Shown here: piece after piece, positions 48,556 to 58,301 of the stretch
Layout: the number at the start of each line of letters is the position of its first letter
Position numbering within the stretch: the stretch's first letter is position 1
Assembly (NCBI RefSeq): GCF_000740785.1
Contig: NZ_JFZB01000020.1
Location: 1-64,000, forward strand
Source: Paenirhodobacter enshiensis
GTDB lineage: Bacteria > Pseudomonadota > Alphaproteobacteria > Rhodobacterales > Rhodobacteraceae
Reading direction: 5' to 3'
Length of the DNA: 64,000 nt
Notes under the pieces: generated by a model
The model's input: only the letters and a program-made list of their open reading frames with translations
The model's database searches: none
What the model was told of the DNA's origin: nothing
Position numbers and translations under genes: made by a program

Positions 48556-49500
48556 ATGTCAAAGGTGAAATGCGCCATCATCGGATCGGGCAATATCGGC
48601 TCGGATCTGATGATCAAGATCATGCGCAATTCGAAAAATCTGGAAATGGGCGCGATGGTGGGGATCGACCCGGCCTCGGACGGGCTGGCGCGGGCGGCGC
48701 GGATGGGCATCGCCACCACCGCCGAGGGCATCGAGGGGCTGACCCGGCTGCCGGTCTACAAGGAGATCCAGGTGGTGTTCGACGCCACCTCGGCGGGCGC
48801 GCACCGGCACAATGACGCGATCCTGCGCGCCGACGGCAAGAAGGTGATCGACCTGACCCCGGCCGCGATCGGCCCGTTCACCATTCCGGCGATCAACGGC
48901 GACGCCAACATCGACGAGCCGAACGTCAACATGGTCACCTGTGGCGGTCAGGCGACGATCCCGATGGTTCATGCGGTCGCGCGGGTCTCGACGCGCACGA
49001 TCTATGGCGAGATCGTCGCCTCGATCTCGTCGAAATCCGCCGGCCCCGGCACCCGCGCCAATATCGACGAATTCACCGAAACCACCTCGAAGGCGATCGA
49101 GCTTCTGGGCGGGGCGGAGCGCGGCCGGGCGATCATCATCCTCAACCCGGCCGATCCGCCGCTGATGATGCGCGACACGGTGATCGTGCTGTCGCAAGGC
49201 GCCACCCCCGAGGCGATCGAGGCCTCGGTCGCCGAGATGGCGGCGCGGGTGCAGGCCTATGTGCCGGGCTACCGGCTGAAACAGCGGGTCCAGTTCGAGC
49301 GGATCGGCGACAATGCCCCGGTGCGCGTGCCCGGCATCGGCGCGGTGAGCGGGCTGAAGACCACGATCTTCCTCGAGGTCGAGGGGGCGGCGCATTACCT
49401 GCCCGCCTATGCCGGCAACCTCGACATCATGACATCCGCGGCCCTCGTCAGTGCCGATCACTGGGCCGCGCGAACCCTTGCACAGGAGGCCGCGGAATGA
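48556..49500 (+). CDS. mhpF: Acetaldehyde dehydrogenase (acylating), MhpF-type
   Basis: A 314-residue enzyme turning acetaldehyde, NAD+ and CoA into acetyl-CoA. The NAD motif is [10 protein letters not shown] (8-17), the catalytic Cys129 sits in VTCGGQAT, and [18 protein letters not shown] and [22 protein letters not shown] follow. It forms a channelling complex with the MhpE aldolase and its stop overlaps that gene's start. Confidence 0.96.
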   Translation: MSKVKCAIIGSGNIGSDLMIKIMRNSKNLEMGAMVGIDPASDGLARAARMGIATTAEGIEGLTRLPVYKEIQVVFDATSAGAHRHNDAILRADGKKVIDLTPAAIGPFTIPAINGDANIDEPNVNMVTCGGQATIPMVHAVARVSTRTIYGEIVASISSKSAGPGTRANIDEFTETTSKAIELLGGAERGRAIIILNPADPPLMMRDTVIVLSQGATPEAIEASVAEMAARVQAYVPGYRLKQRVQFERIGDNAPVRVPGIGAVSGLKTTIFLEVEGAAHYLPAYAGNLDIMTSAALVSADHWAARTLAQEAAE

Positions 49501-50525
49501 CCCGCCCGAACCCCGACAAGATCTATGTCCAGGACGTCACGCTGCGCGACGGGATGCACGCGATCCGGCATCGCTACAGCCTCGATCAGGCGCGCGAGAT
49601 CGCCCGCGCCCTCGATGCCGCGCATGTCGACGCGATCGAGATCACCCATGGCGACGGGCTGGCAGGATCGACCTTCACCTATGGTTTCGGCGCCCATGAC
49701 GATGCCGAATGGATCGCCGCGGTGGCCGAGGTCTGCACCCATGCGGTGCCCACCGTCCTGCTGATCCCCGGCATCGGCACCGTGCATGACCTGAAAGAGG
49801 CCCATGCCGCCGGAGCGCGCTCGGTCCGCGTCGCCACGCATTGCACCGAGGCCGATGTCTCGCGCCAGCATATCGAGGCGGCGCGCGCCCTTGGCATGGA
49901 CACCGTGGGCTTTCTGATGATGGCGCATATGGCCGGGCCGGAACAGCTTCTGGAGCAGGCGAAGCTGATGGAAAGCTATGGCGCCGAATGCGTCTATGTG
50001 ACGGATTCGGCCGGCGCGCTGCTGCCCGCGCAATATGCCGAGCGCGTCGCCGTGCTGCGGGCGGGGCTGCGCCCCGAGACCGAGATCGGCGTTCACACCC
50101 ATCACAACCTGACGCTCGGGGTGGCGAATGCGGTCGCGGGGATCGAGGCGGGGGCGGTGCGGGTCGATGCCTCGCTTGCCGGGATGGGCGCGGGGGCGGG
50201 GAATGCGCCGCTCGAAGCGCTGATCGCGGTGCTCGACCGGATGGGGATCGCGACCGGCTGCGATCTGTATGGGCTGATGGATGCCGCCGACGATCTGGTG
50301 CGGCCGCTGCAGGACCGCCCCGTGCGGGTCGACCGCGAGAGCATGTCGCTCGGCTATGCCGGGGTCTATTCGAGCTTCCTGCGCCATGCCGAGACGGCCT
50401 CGAAACTTTACGACATCGACGCGCGCGAGATCCTGATCGAGCTTGGCCGGCGCAGGATGGTCGGCGGGCAGGAGGATATGATCGTCGATGTCGCGCTGGA
50501 TCTGGTGGGCGCGAAGGCGGGCTGA
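49497..50525 (+). CDS. mhpE: 4-hydroxy-2-oxovalerate aldolase, MhpE-type
   Basis: A 342-residue DRE-TIM barrel aldolase splitting 4-hydroxy-2-oxovalerate into pyruvate and acetaldehyde. DVTLRDG (13-19) and the metal pair H200 and H202 (GVHTHHN) are in place. AGGAGG precedes the ATG, which overlaps the mhpF stop. It is the last gene of the mhpA operon. The aldehyde is passed to MhpF. Confidence 0.96.
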   Translation: MTRPNPDKIYVQDVTLRDGMHAIRHRYSLDQAREIARALDAAHVDAIEITHGDGLAGSTFTYGFGAHDDAEWIAAVAEVCTHAVPTVLLIPGIGTVHDLKEAHAAGARSVRVATHCTEADVSRQHIEAARALGMDTVGFLMMAHMAGPEQLLEQAKLMESYGAECVYVTDSAGALLPAQYAERVAVLRAGLRPETEIGVHTHHNLTLGVANAVAGIEAGAVRVDASLAGMGAGAGNAPLEALIAVLDRMGIATGCDLYGLMDAADDLVRPLQDRPVRVDRESMSLGYAGVYSSFLRHAETASKLYDIDAREILIELGRRRMVGGQEDMIVDVALDLVGAKAG

Positions 50526-50556
50526 CGGGGGTTCCGCTTCGCATATGGGGGAAAGG

Positions 50557-50625
50557 GAGGGGGCTCTGCCCCCTCGGGCCTCGCGGCCCTCACCCCCGGG
50601 ATATTTAAGGCGAATCGAAAGGAAA
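50557..50625. repeat. REP-like palindromic repeat, copy 3
   Basis: GAGGGGGCTCTGCCCCCTC head, GGGCCTCGCGGCCC arm and CCCCCGGGATATTTA tail with AGGCGAATCGAAAGGAAA. Nearly the same as copy 2. It lies between the convergent ends of mhpE and the CoA-ligase gene and may act as a terminator. Confidence 0.72.
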
Positions 50626-50736
50626 GGCGCCGGGGGCATCGTCGAGGATGCCTCCGGCGGTTCGGTTTTCGGGGGAGGGGAAAGGCGCGCCGGTCTCGCG
50701 GCGCGCGGGAAGCGGAGGGCGCCGGGGCGCGTGGGG

Positions 50737-52377
50737 TCAGCCGAAGATCCCCTCGCCCTCCTTCTCGGCGAAGCGCTCGCGCACCATGTCGCGGATCTTC
50801 ATCTTCAGCAACTTGCCCGTCGCGGTATGGGGCAGCGCGTCGACGATCACCACATCGTCCGGGATGCTCCATTTCGAGGTCTTGTCGGCGTAGAAGGCCT
50901 GCATCTCGCCGCGGGTGAGCGTGGCGCCGGGGCGCAGCTGCACGACGAGGACGGGGCGCTCGCTCCATTTCGGATCGGGGCGGGCGACGACGGCGGCTTC
51001 CTGAATCGCGGGATGGGCCTGGGCGATGTTCTCGAGTTCGATCGAGCTGATCCATTCGCCGCCCGATTTCACCACATCCTTGGTGCGGTCGACGATCTGG
51101 ACATAGCCGTCGGCGTCCATCGTCACCACGTCGCCGGTGTCGAACCAGCCGCCCTGATGCGCCGCCCCGGGTTCGGCGTTGAAGTAGGACGCGGCCACCC
51201 AGGGGCCGCGCACCAGCATCGCGCCGCAGCTGGTGCCGTCGCGCGGAACCTCCTGGCCGTCCGGGCCCTCGATGCGGAATTCCATGCCGAAGACCGGGCG
51301 GCCCTGCTTCGCCTGAAGGGCGAGGCGCTCGGGCTCGGGCAGGGCGTCGTGGCGCGGCTTGAGGGTGCAGGTCAGCCCGATCGGGCTTGTCTCGGTCATG
51401 CCCCAGGCCTGGCGCACCGTCACCCCCTTGTCGCCGAAGCGCGTGATCAGCGCCGGCGCCGGGGCGGATCCGCCGATCACCGCCTGACGCAGCGTGGTGA
51501 AATGCGCCCCATGCGCGTCGATCCAGTCGAGCAGCCCCATCCACACCGTGGGCACGCCCGCGGTGACGGTGACGCCCTCGGTTTCGAACAGCTCGTGCAG
51601 GCTGGCACCGTCGAGCTTCGCCCCCGGCAGCACCAGTTTCGCACCGGTGATCAGCGCCGAATAGGGGATGCCCCAGGCGTTGACGTGGAACATCGGCACC
51701 ACCGGGCAGATCGTATCGCGCGCCGAGATCCCCAGCACGTCCGGCATCGCCGAGGACATCGCGTGCAGCACGCTGGAGCGGTGGCTGTAAAGCACCCCCT
51801 TCGGCGCCCCCGAGGTGCCCGAGGTATAGCACAGCCCCGAGGCGGTGTTCTCGTCGATCTCGGGCCAGTCGAAGGATGCCGGCGCGGCGCCGATCAGCTC
51901 TTCGTAACAGATCAGATCGAGCTTGTCCGAGGCCGGCATATGCGCCCGGTCGGTCAGGATCACCACCGCCTTCAGGCCGCGCAGCGTCTCGGCCAGGCTT
52001 TCGAGGATCGGCACGAAGGTCAGATCGGCGAACAGCACCTTGTCGCCGGCATCGCGGATGATGAACTCGATCTGGTCTTGGAACAGGCGCGGGTTGATGG
52101 TGTGGCACACCATCCCCGCCCCCGAGACGCCGTAATAGAGTTCGACATGGCGATAGCCGTTCCACGCCAGCGTGCCCACCCGGTCGCCCGGGGCAAGCCC
52201 CAGCCCGGCGAGCGCATTCGCCACCTGCTTCGCGCGCCCGGCCATCTCGGCATAGGTGTAGCGGTGCACCGGGCCCTCGACGCTGCGCGAGACGATCTCG
52301 GCATCGCCGTGAAAGGCCTCGGCGTGCCGCAGGATCGCCGAAATCAGCAACGGCGTGGTCATCATCTGTCCAAGCAT
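50737..52377 (-). CDS. AMP-dependent acyl-CoA synthetase (medium/long-chain fatty-acid-CoA ligase type)
   Basis: A 546-residue ANL-superfamily enzyme that activates a carboxylic acid as the CoA thioester. The P-loop is [21 protein letters not shown], then [42 protein letters not shown], and the C-terminal lysine in [15 protein letters not shown]. The start at 52377 has GGAGGAG upstream. It lies 24 bp after the 3-hydroxyacyl-CoA dehydrogenase gene. Acid chain length cannot be told. Confidence 0.9.
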   Translation of the reverse strand: MLGQMMTTPLLISAILRHAEAFHGDAEIVSRSVEGPVHRYTYAEMAGRAKQVANALAGLGLAPGDRVGTLAWNGYRHVELYYGVSGAGMVCHTINPRLFQDQIEFIIRDAGDKVLFADLTFVPILESLAETLRGLKAVVILTDRAHMPASDKLDLICYEELIGAAPASFDWPEIDENTASGLCYTSGTSGAPKGVLYSHRSSVLHAMSSAMPDVLGISARDTICPVVPMFHVNAWGIPYSALITGAKLVLPGAKLDGASLHELFETEGVTVTAGVPTVWMGLLDWIDAHGAHFTTLRQAVIGGSAPAPALITRFGDKGVTVRQAWGMTETSPIGLTCTLKPRHDALPEPERLALQAKQGRPVFGMEFRIEGPDGQEVPRDGTSCGAMLVRGPWVAASYFNAEPGAAHQGGWFDTGDVVTMDADGYVQIVDRTKDVVKSGGEWISSIELENIAQAHPAIQEAAVVARPDPKWSERPVLVVQLRPGATLTRGEMQAFYADKTSKWSIPDDVVIVDALPHTATGKLLKMKIRDMVRERFAEKEGEGIFG

Positions 52378-52401
52378 GGGGTCTCCTCCCTTATGCAATT
52401 C

Positions 52402-54603
52402 TCAGTTGCGCAGCGGCTTGCCGGTGGCGAGCATGTGCTGCATCCGCTCGCGCGTGGCGGGCATCGCGATCAGCCCGACGAAGGCCTCGCGTTCGCGCGC
52501 CCGCAGCTCCTCCTCCGAGCCGCCGGGTGCGAGAATGTCGATCAGTGCCGCGCCGATGCGGCGGTCGTGGGGGGCAAGCTCCAGCCCGTCGAGCACGGTT
52601 TGCAGCGCGCCCCGCTCTGTCGCGGGCAGGGGCGCGGATGCGGCCGGCGGGCGGTAGCCCGGCACGAGGGCCAGCGCGCGGGCGCGCGCATCGGCAAGCA
52701 GCCGGTCGCGGTTCATGGTGATGGCGTCGGTCGGGCGCAACAGCACCGGACGCGCCCCGAAGGCGCTGCCCGAGGCCTGCGCCCCGATCAGCAGGCGCAG
52801 CGCCTGCGCGGCGTCGCCGGTGCGGTGCAACACCGTCGTGCTGCCGCCCCAGGCCGGAACCAGCCCGACCTTCGCCTCGACAAGGCCCATCGACAGCTCG
52901 GCATGGGCCTGAACGGCATCCGAATGCAGGCAGATCTCGCAGCCGCCGCCAAGGGCGGGGCCGGCCGCCGCCGCGACCACCGGCACGGGCGCCTGACGCA
53001 GCCGCATCAGCACGTTCTGACCGCGCGCGATGAAATCCCGGACCTGCGCCGGATCGTCGGCCATCGCCAGCACCGCGCGCAGATCCGCGCCGACGCTGAA
53101 CGCCGCCGCATCCGAGCCGATCACCAGCGCCGCGAAATCGCCCCCCACCCGGTCGAGCGCGGCCCCGATCGCATCGAGAACCGTTTCGCCGATGGCATTC
53201 GCCTTGCTGCGGATCTCGAACCCCGCGACGCCCTCGCCCAGATCCCACAGCGCCCCCGCCTCCCAGCGGGCGACGGGCGGACGGGCGAGCGACAGCGCGG
53301 CAAGCGTGATCTCGCCCTCGGGGAGGGCAAGCGCGCGGCGCTGCCCGTCGGGCAACAGAACGGTGCGGCGCCCGGCCTCGGTGCCGTAGAACCCGCCCGC
53401 CGTCGCGGCGAGGCGCAGATAGGGCGGCACGGTGTCCAGATGCCCCGACAGACGCTCCGCCAGCCAGCCGGCGCCGAGGCGGTCGATCATCTCGAACGGC
53501 CCCTCGCGCCAGCCGTAGCCGGTGCGCATCGCGGCATCGACGGCATCGGGGGTATCGGCGATCTCGGGGACGAGCGCGGCGGCATAGCCGAGCGTGCGCA
53601 CCATCACCGCGGCCGCATAGGCGCCAAGCGGCGTGTCGCTGTCCATCAACGCGCGCGGATCGCTTGCGGGCAGGGTGGCCGCCGGGCGCGCCGGGCGATA
53701 GGCGCCGGTCGTCAGATCCAGCGTCTCGCGGCTGCGCCGGTCGGCCGAGAGCCGGGTGAACCCCGCCCCCGCCTTGCGCCCGGTGCGGCCGGCCGCGATC
53801 ATCTGCGCGATCAGCGCCGGTTCCGCCTCGCAGGCATTGATCGGGTCCGTCGCCGGCAGCGCCGCCTGCAACGAGCGCAGCACCATCGGCATCAGGTCGA
53901 TCCCGACCAGATCGAGCAGCCCGAAGATGCCCGTGGGCGGAATGCCGAACGGACGGCCGAGGACGGCATCGGCATCCTCGGGCGCCAGACCGCGCGCGAT
54001 GGCCTCGTTCTGCGCCAGCACCATCCAGTAATTGCCGATCCGGTTGGCGATGAAGCCCGGCGTGTCGTTGCAGCGCACCACCTGCTTGCCAAGCGACACC
54101 GCGCCGAACTGCGCCAGCGTCGCCACCGCATCGGCGCGCGTCACCGGGCCGGAGACCAGCTCCAGAAGCCGCATCCGCCGCGGCGGGTTGAAGAAATGCG
54201 TGATGAGAAAATCGCGCGCGAAGGTCTCGGGCAGGCCCGCCACCAGCGCCGCGAGTGGGATCGTCGAGGTGTTCGATGACACGATGGAGCCCGGCCGGCG
54301 CCGCGCCTCGATCGCACGATAGAGGCCCTGCTTGATGTCCAGCCGCTCCGCCACTGCCTCGACGATCCAGTCGGCATCCGCGATCAGGCCGATGTCGTCA
54401 TCGGTCGCGCCGGGCCGCACGCGGGCGGCGAAATCGGCCTGCATGAAGCCGCCGGCGGCGAGCTGGCGGGCGATGCCGGCGCGGGCGCGCTCGGCGTCTA
54501 TGTCGAGAAGCACCACCTCGGTGCCGGCATTGGCGAGATGCGCGGCGATGCCCGCACCCATGACGCCGGCGCCGATCACGACGGCCTTGCGAATGTCTGT
54601 CAT
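52402..54603 (-). CDS. 3-hydroxyacyl-CoA dehydrogenase / enoyl-CoA hydratase, FadN-like fusion
   Basis: A 733-residue beta-oxidation enzyme. The dehydrogenase comes first: NAD motif VVIGAGVMGAGIAAHLANAG (8-27), SSNTSTIPL and HFFNPPRRMRLLELV (about 107-150), and C-terminal domains to ~400. The enoyl-CoA hydratase (crotonase) is in the last ~300 residues: VPVVAAAAGPALGGGCEICLHSD and GLVEAKVGLVPAWGG. This order is opposite to FadB/FadJ and resembles FadN of B. subtilis. No thiolase or acyl-CoA dehydrogenase gene is in the window. Confidence 0.9.
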   Translation of the reverse strand: MTDIRKAVVIGAGVMGAGIAAHLANAGTEVVLLDIDAERARAGIARQLAAGGFMQADFAARVRPGATDDDIGLIADADWIVEAVAERLDIKQGLYRAIEARRRPGSIVSSNTSTIPLAALVAGLPETFARDFLITHFFNPPRRMRLLELVSGPVTRADAVATLAQFGAVSLGKQVVRCNDTPGFIANRIGNYWMVLAQNEAIARGLAPEDADAVLGRPFGIPPTGIFGLLDLVGIDLMPMVLRSLQAALPATDPINACEAEPALIAQMIAAGRTGRKAGAGFTRLSADRRSRETLDLTTGAYRPARPAATLPASDPRALMDSDTPLGAYAAAVMVRTLGYAAALVPEIADTPDAVDAAMRTGYGWREGPFEMIDRLGAGWLAERLSGHLDTVPPYLRLAATAGGFYGTEAGRRTVLLPDGQRRALALPEGEITLAALSLARPPVARWEAGALWDLGEGVAGFEIRSKANAIGETVLDAIGAALDRVGGDFAALVIGSDAAAFSVGADLRAVLAMADDPAQVRDFIARGQNVLMRLRQAPVPVVAAAAGPALGGGCEICLHSDAVQAHAELSMGLVEAKVGLVPAWGGSTTVLHRTGDAAQALRLLIGAQASGSAFGARPVLLRPTDAITMNRDRLLADARARALALVPGYRPPAASAPLPATERGALQTVLDGLELAPHDRRIGAALIDILAPGGSEEELRAREREAFVGLIAMPATRERMQHMLATGKPLRN

Positions 54604-54660
54604 CTGTCCTCCCCGGGCGGTGCCGTCTCCTCACGGCGCTCCGCGACTCGGAGCCTACCA

Positions 54661-54670
54661 AACGCTCGTT
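54661..54670. promoter_or_regulatory. Candidate TetR operator (AACG-CT-CGTT)
   Basis: The palindrome AACG-CT-CGTT in the 151-bp divergent gap resembles fatty-acid TetR sites (AACG-N2-CGTT). The gap is AT-rich only here. Placed 58 bp from the dehydrogenase start, it suits repression of the operon and perhaps of tetR. Confidence 0.5.
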
Positions 54671-54754
54671 ACATTTTACAAACACTATTTCCGCGCCGGG
54701 TTCCGCTTTCGGCCGCGACAGGCTACACAGGGGCCCGAACCCGGAGAGACGCCG

Positions 54755-55417
54755 ATGACCAAGCCCCCCCGCCCTTCCCCGGGGCCTTCCCCGGAATCCC
54801 ATGCGATTTCCGCTGATTACCGGCTGGACCTCGGCGATGAGGAGATCACCGAACGGCACCGCGAAGTGCTGGAGGCCGCCGCCGCCCTGTTTGCCGAAAA
54901 GGGTTATGCCGCGACATCGGTGCGCGACATCGGCGAGAAGGTCGGGCTGCTCGGGGGCTCGCTTTACTACTACATCCGCTCGAAGGAAGAGCTGTTCGTG
55001 CGCATCCACGAGATCGCGCTGCGGATGGGTGCGCGCCGTCTGACCGCGGCCATTGCCGGGGCAAGCGACCCGTGGGAGCGGCTGACCCTCGCCTGTGTCA
55101 CGATGCTGGAAATCCAGCTCGATCCGCAGTCGCTGACCATGCCGATGATGAACGAGATGCGCGTCCTGCCCGCCGAGGTCCGCGCCCGGCTGGTGCCGCA
55201 GCGCGACGCGATCGAGGCGATCTATGCCCGGCTGATCGCCGATCTTCCGCTGGCCGACGACATCGACCGCGACGTTTATCGGCTGCTGCTGCTGACGCTT
55301 CTGAACAATGTCTCGGGCTGGTATCGCGCCGGGCGGCTGAGCCCCGAGGACATCGGCCGCCAGATCGCGCGGCTGTTTCGCCATGAGCGCCCGGCAGACG
55401 GCCCGCCGGGCGCCTGA
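54755..55417 (+). CDS. TetR/AcrR-family transcriptional regulator
   Basis: A 220-residue repressor. The N-terminal HTH (about 30-78) reads HREVLEAAAALFAEKGYAATSVRDIGEKVGLLGGSLYYYIRSKEELF, close to the KstR2/FadR-like CoA-ligand regulators. The C-terminal half is a ligand domain. It is divergent from the beta-oxidation/CoA-ligase operon and should respond to an acyl-CoA. It converges with the serine hydrolase gene, 5 bp apart. Confidence 0.87.
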   Translation: MTKPPRPSPGPSPESHAISADYRLDLGDEEITERHREVLEAAAALFAEKGYAATSVRDIGEKVGLLGGSLYYYIRSKEELFVRIHEIALRMGARRLTAAIAGASDPWERLTLACVTMLEIQLDPQSLTMPMMNEMRVLPAEVRARLVPQRDAIEAIYARLIADLPLADDIDRDVYRLLLLTLLNNVSGWYRAGRLSPEDIGRQIARLFRHERPADGPPGA

Positions 55418-55422
55418 ACGGC

Positions 55423-56331
55423 TCAGTCGAGAAGCGCCGCCGCGATCTCGGCGCCGATCTGCGGGAACAGGTCCGGCCGGTCCTCGCAGATCGTCTTGCC
55501 CTGCGTCATCAGGCACAGCGTCACCGGCGCCTGCCCCGGCATCGCGACGCGGATCAGGTCGTGCTTGTAGTAGGACGCGCGCGGATCGCCGGTCCAGGAA
55601 TTGCGGCCGGCCTTGCTCCAGATCGTGGCCTCGGGGGGCATTCCGCCGCCGAGGTAATCGGCCACCTGGAAATGCGGCAGCGCGGCGTTTTCCGACGCCC
55701 GGTCGCGCAGCAGATGCGCCTGAGCGCGGGCGCGCGCGCCGTCGGAAAGCGGCACCGCGCCGGTGAACAGCTCGGAAAACAGCCGCGCGGCGGCCAAGGG
55801 CGTCAGCGCGTTCAGGTAATGCCCGTCGCGGCCGGCATATTGCGCCTCGCGGCCGTAACGGGTGTCGTCCATCAGCTTTTGCGTGATGTTGCAGCCCGCG
55901 AATTCGCCCCAGCCGAGCGCCAGGAAGAAGCGGTTCAGCCCCTCGCGCCGGTCGCGCCACTCAGCGAATTCCGCCGGATCGAGCAGCGTGTCGCCGGTGG
56001 TGCCGGTGATCAGGTCGATGATGTAATTCGTCGCGGTGTTCGACGACCAGGTGATCATGTCGTGCATCGCGCGGATCAGATCGTCATGCTCGGCGATGGC
56101 GCCGGCCTCGATGCGGTTGAGCACATGGACGAGGTGGAACGCCTTGACCAGACTGCACGGGTAACAGCGCCAGTCGCCGCGATGCGCGAACCCCGCGGGG
56201 CTCGCCCCTTCGCGCAGCGCCACCAGACCGAAGGCGGCCGGGTCGAGCCCCTCGGGGCTGAACCGTCCGATCAGGCGCTGAACCAGGGCCTCGCAACGCT
56301 GGGTCCAGTCGGGGGAGTCAGGGAAGAACAT
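55423..56331 (-). CDS. Serine hydrolase of the class A beta-lactamase fold
   Basis: A 302-residue protein with the penicilloyl serine-transferase motifs: Ser60-x-x-Lys63 in CSLVKAFH, SxN at 96-98 (WSSNTATNYIID), and KAG in WSKAGRNSW in place of KTG. There is no signal peptide, unlike secreted beta-lactamases, so it probably acts in the cytoplasm. It is the last gene of the dipeptide ABC operon, 43 bp after the ATPase gene. It might hydrolyse an imported peptide, an amide or an ester. The start at 56331 has a weak ribosome site; the substrate is unknown. Confidence 0.75.
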   Translation of the reverse strand: MFFPDSPDWTQRCEALVQRLIGRFSPEGLDPAAFGLVALREGASPAGFAHRGDWRCYPCSLVKAFHLVHVLNRIEAGAIAEHDDLIRAMHDMITWSSNTATNYIIDLITGTTGDTLLDPAEFAEWRDRREGLNRFFLALGWGEFAGCNITQKLMDDTRYGREAQYAGRDGHYLNALTPLAAARLFSELFTGAVPLSDGARARAQAHLLRDRASENAALPHFQVADYLGGGMPPEATIWSKAGRNSWTGDPRASYYKHDLIRVAMPGQAPVTLCLMTQGKTICEDRPDLFPQIGAEIAAALLD

Positions 56332-56374
56332 GATATCGCTTTCGTTTTCGGAAATTCTCGGGCGGTTTCGGGGT

Positions 56375-57325
56375 TCAGGCCTTGCAGCAGCGCACCAGCC
56401 CCGCGGGCGGCACCGGATGGAGCGCCTGCACCGCCGCGCAGGCGGTATCGGCAAGCGGACAGCGCGGCGCGAAGCGGCAGCCGGGGATGACGGCGAAGGG
56501 ATCGGGCACTTCGCCGCGGATCGGGGCGCCACCCGCGGCCGGGGCGCGCAGATCGGGCACCGCCGCGATCAGGGCGCGGGTGTAGGGATGGGCGGGGGCC
56601 GCGAACAGCCGGGCGCTGTCGTTCAGCTCGACGATCTCGCCCAGATACATCACCGCCACCCGGTCGCACAGGTAACGCACCACGTTCATGTCATGGCTGA
56701 TGAACACGATGGTCAGGCCGCGCTCGCGGTTCAGCCGGCGCAACAGGTTGATGATCTGCGCCTGAACCGAGGCATCGAGCGCCGAGACCGGCTCGTCCGC
56801 CACCAGAACCTCGGGCTCGGGGCACAGCGCGCGGGCGATCGAGACGCGCTGACGCTGCCCGCCCGAGAGCGCGTGCGGGAAGCGCGCCGCGATTTCGGCG
56901 GGCAGGCTGACGGCCTGAAGCACCGAGGCGACGGCGGCCTTGCGCTCCGCCGCGCTCAGCCCCGGGCGGTAATGGCCGACGACCTCCAGAAGCTGCGCGC
57001 CGATGGTCATGCGCGGGTCGAGCGAGGAATAGGGGTCCTGAAACACCATCTGGATGCGGCCGCGCGGGTCGGGGCCGGCAAGCGGCGCGCCCTCGAAACG
57101 GACCTCGCCCGCGTTCGCCGGTTGCAGCCCGACGCCGATCCGGGCGAGCGTGCTTTTCCCGCAGCCGGATTCGCCGACGATACCGAGGATCTCGCCCTTT
57201 TCGACGGCCAGATCGACGCCGCGCACGGCATGAAGGGCGGCGGCCGGACGACGCGCCAGCCGGTCGGCGAGGCTGCGCCGCAGCGGAAAGCGGCGCGCGA
57301 CGCCCGAGAATTCAAGCAAGGACAT
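56375..57325 (-). CDS. Dipeptide-type ABC transporter ATP-binding protein (DppF family)
   Basis: A 316-residue ATPase: GESGCGKST, MVFQDPYSSLDPRMTIGAQL, signature LSGGQRQRVS, VADEPVSALD, and a C-terminal tail with the Opp/Dpp cysteines CRFAPRC. GGAGG precedes the ATG at 57325. It overlaps the DppD-type gene by 14 bp. Confidence 0.92.
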   Translation of the reverse strand: MSLLEFSGVARRFPLRRSLADRLARRPAAALHAVRGVDLAVEKGEILGIVGESGCGKSTLARIGVGLQPANAGEVRFEGAPLAGPDPRGRIQMVFQDPYSSLDPRMTIGAQLLEVVGHYRPGLSAAERKAAVASVLQAVSLPAEIAARFPHALSGGQRQRVSIARALCPEPEVLVADEPVSALDASVQAQIINLLRRLNRERGLTIVFISHDMNVVRYLCDRVAVMYLGEIVELNDSARLFAAPAHPYTRALIAAVPDLRAPAAGGAPIRGEVPDPFAVIPGCRFAPRCPLADTACAAVQALHPVPPAGLVRCCKA

Positions 57326-58298
57326 CGGGAACCTCCGACAGGATGCAGGCATCGAGATGGCCGGGCGTGCGGGCGCGCAACGCGGGCGGCGCGCCCAGGG
57401 CGCAGTCCGGCCGGGCGAGGCGGCAGCGCGGCGCGAACCGGCAGCCGGGCGGCGGCGCGATCAGGCCGGGCGGGCTGCCCTCGATCGGGGTGAGATCGGC
57501 GTCGCGCGCGGCCTGCCCCGGCAAGGCGGCGATCAGCGCGCGGGTGTAGGGGTGCGCCGGGCGGTCCAGCACCTCGCGCACCGGGCCGGTCTCGACGATG
57601 CGGCCGGCATACATCACCGCCACCCGGTCGCAGACCTGCGACACCACGCCGAGGTCATGGGTGATCAGGATGATCGCCGTCCCCGCGCTGTCGCGGCGCG
57701 CGCGCAACAGGCGCAGGATCTGGTCCTGAACGGTGACGTCGAGGGCGGTCGTCGGCTCGTCGGCGATGATCAGCCGCGGGCTGAGCGCCAGCGCCATCGC
57801 GATCACCACCCGCTGACGCAGCCCGCCCGACAGCTCGTGCGGATAGGCGTCGAGGCGGCGCTCGGGCGAGGTCACCTGCACGTCGCGCAAGAGATCGAGC
57901 GCGGCGGCGCGGGCCTCGGCGCGGCCGATCTTGCGGTGACGCACGATCACCTCGGCGATCTGGCGGCCGATGCGCATCGTCGGATTCAGCGCGGTCAGCG
58001 GATCCTGGAAGATGAAGGCGACATCGCGCCCACGCACCCGCGCCATCGCGCGTTCGGGCATCGCGGCCAGGTCGCCCACGCCGTCGAGCAGGATCTGACC
58101 GCCCGCGACACGCGCCGGCGCGCCGCCGAACAGCCGCAGGATCGAGCGGCACGTGGCCGACTTGCCGCAGCCGGATTCGCCGACGATGCCGAAGATCTCG
58201 CCCGGGGCGACGTCGAAGCCGACGCCATCGACCGCGCGCACGATCCCGGCGGGGGTGGTGAATTCGGTGCGCAGGTCGCGGATGGACAGCAGGCTCAT
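57312..58298 (-). CDS. Dipeptide-type ABC transporter ATP-binding protein (DppD family)
   Basis: A 328-residue ATPase: GESGCGKSA, FIFQDPLTALNPTMRIGRQIAEV, signature LSGGLRQRVV, and LIIADEPTTALDV. The tail ends with CRFAPRCRLARPDC. The DppD and DppF proteins act as a pair; in the other peptide transporter in this window they are fused into one. It lies 3 bp after the DppC-type gene. Confidence 0.92.
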   Translation of the reverse strand: MSLLSIRDLRTEFTTPAGIVRAVDGVGFDVAPGEIFGIVGESGCGKSATCRSILRLFGGAPARVAGGQILLDGVGDLAAMPERAMARVRGRDVAFIFQDPLTALNPTMRIGRQIAEVIVRHRKIGRAEARAAALDLLRDVQVTSPERRLDAYPHELSGGLRQRVVIAMALALSPRLIIADEPTTALDVTVQDQILRLLRARRDSAGTAIILITHDLGVVSQVCDRVAVMYAGRIVETGPVREVLDRPAHPYTRALIAALPGQAARDADLTPIEGSPPGLIAPPPGCRFAPRCRLARPDCALGAPPALRARTPGHLDACILSEVPDVLA

Positions 58299-58301
58299 GG
58301 C

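Noticed and set aside
50488-54279. A plus-strand open frame of more than 1200 codons opposite the CoA ligase and dehydrogenase genes
   Set aside because: Same antisense composition, no recognisable domain, and both genes on the other strand are intact and motif-rich.
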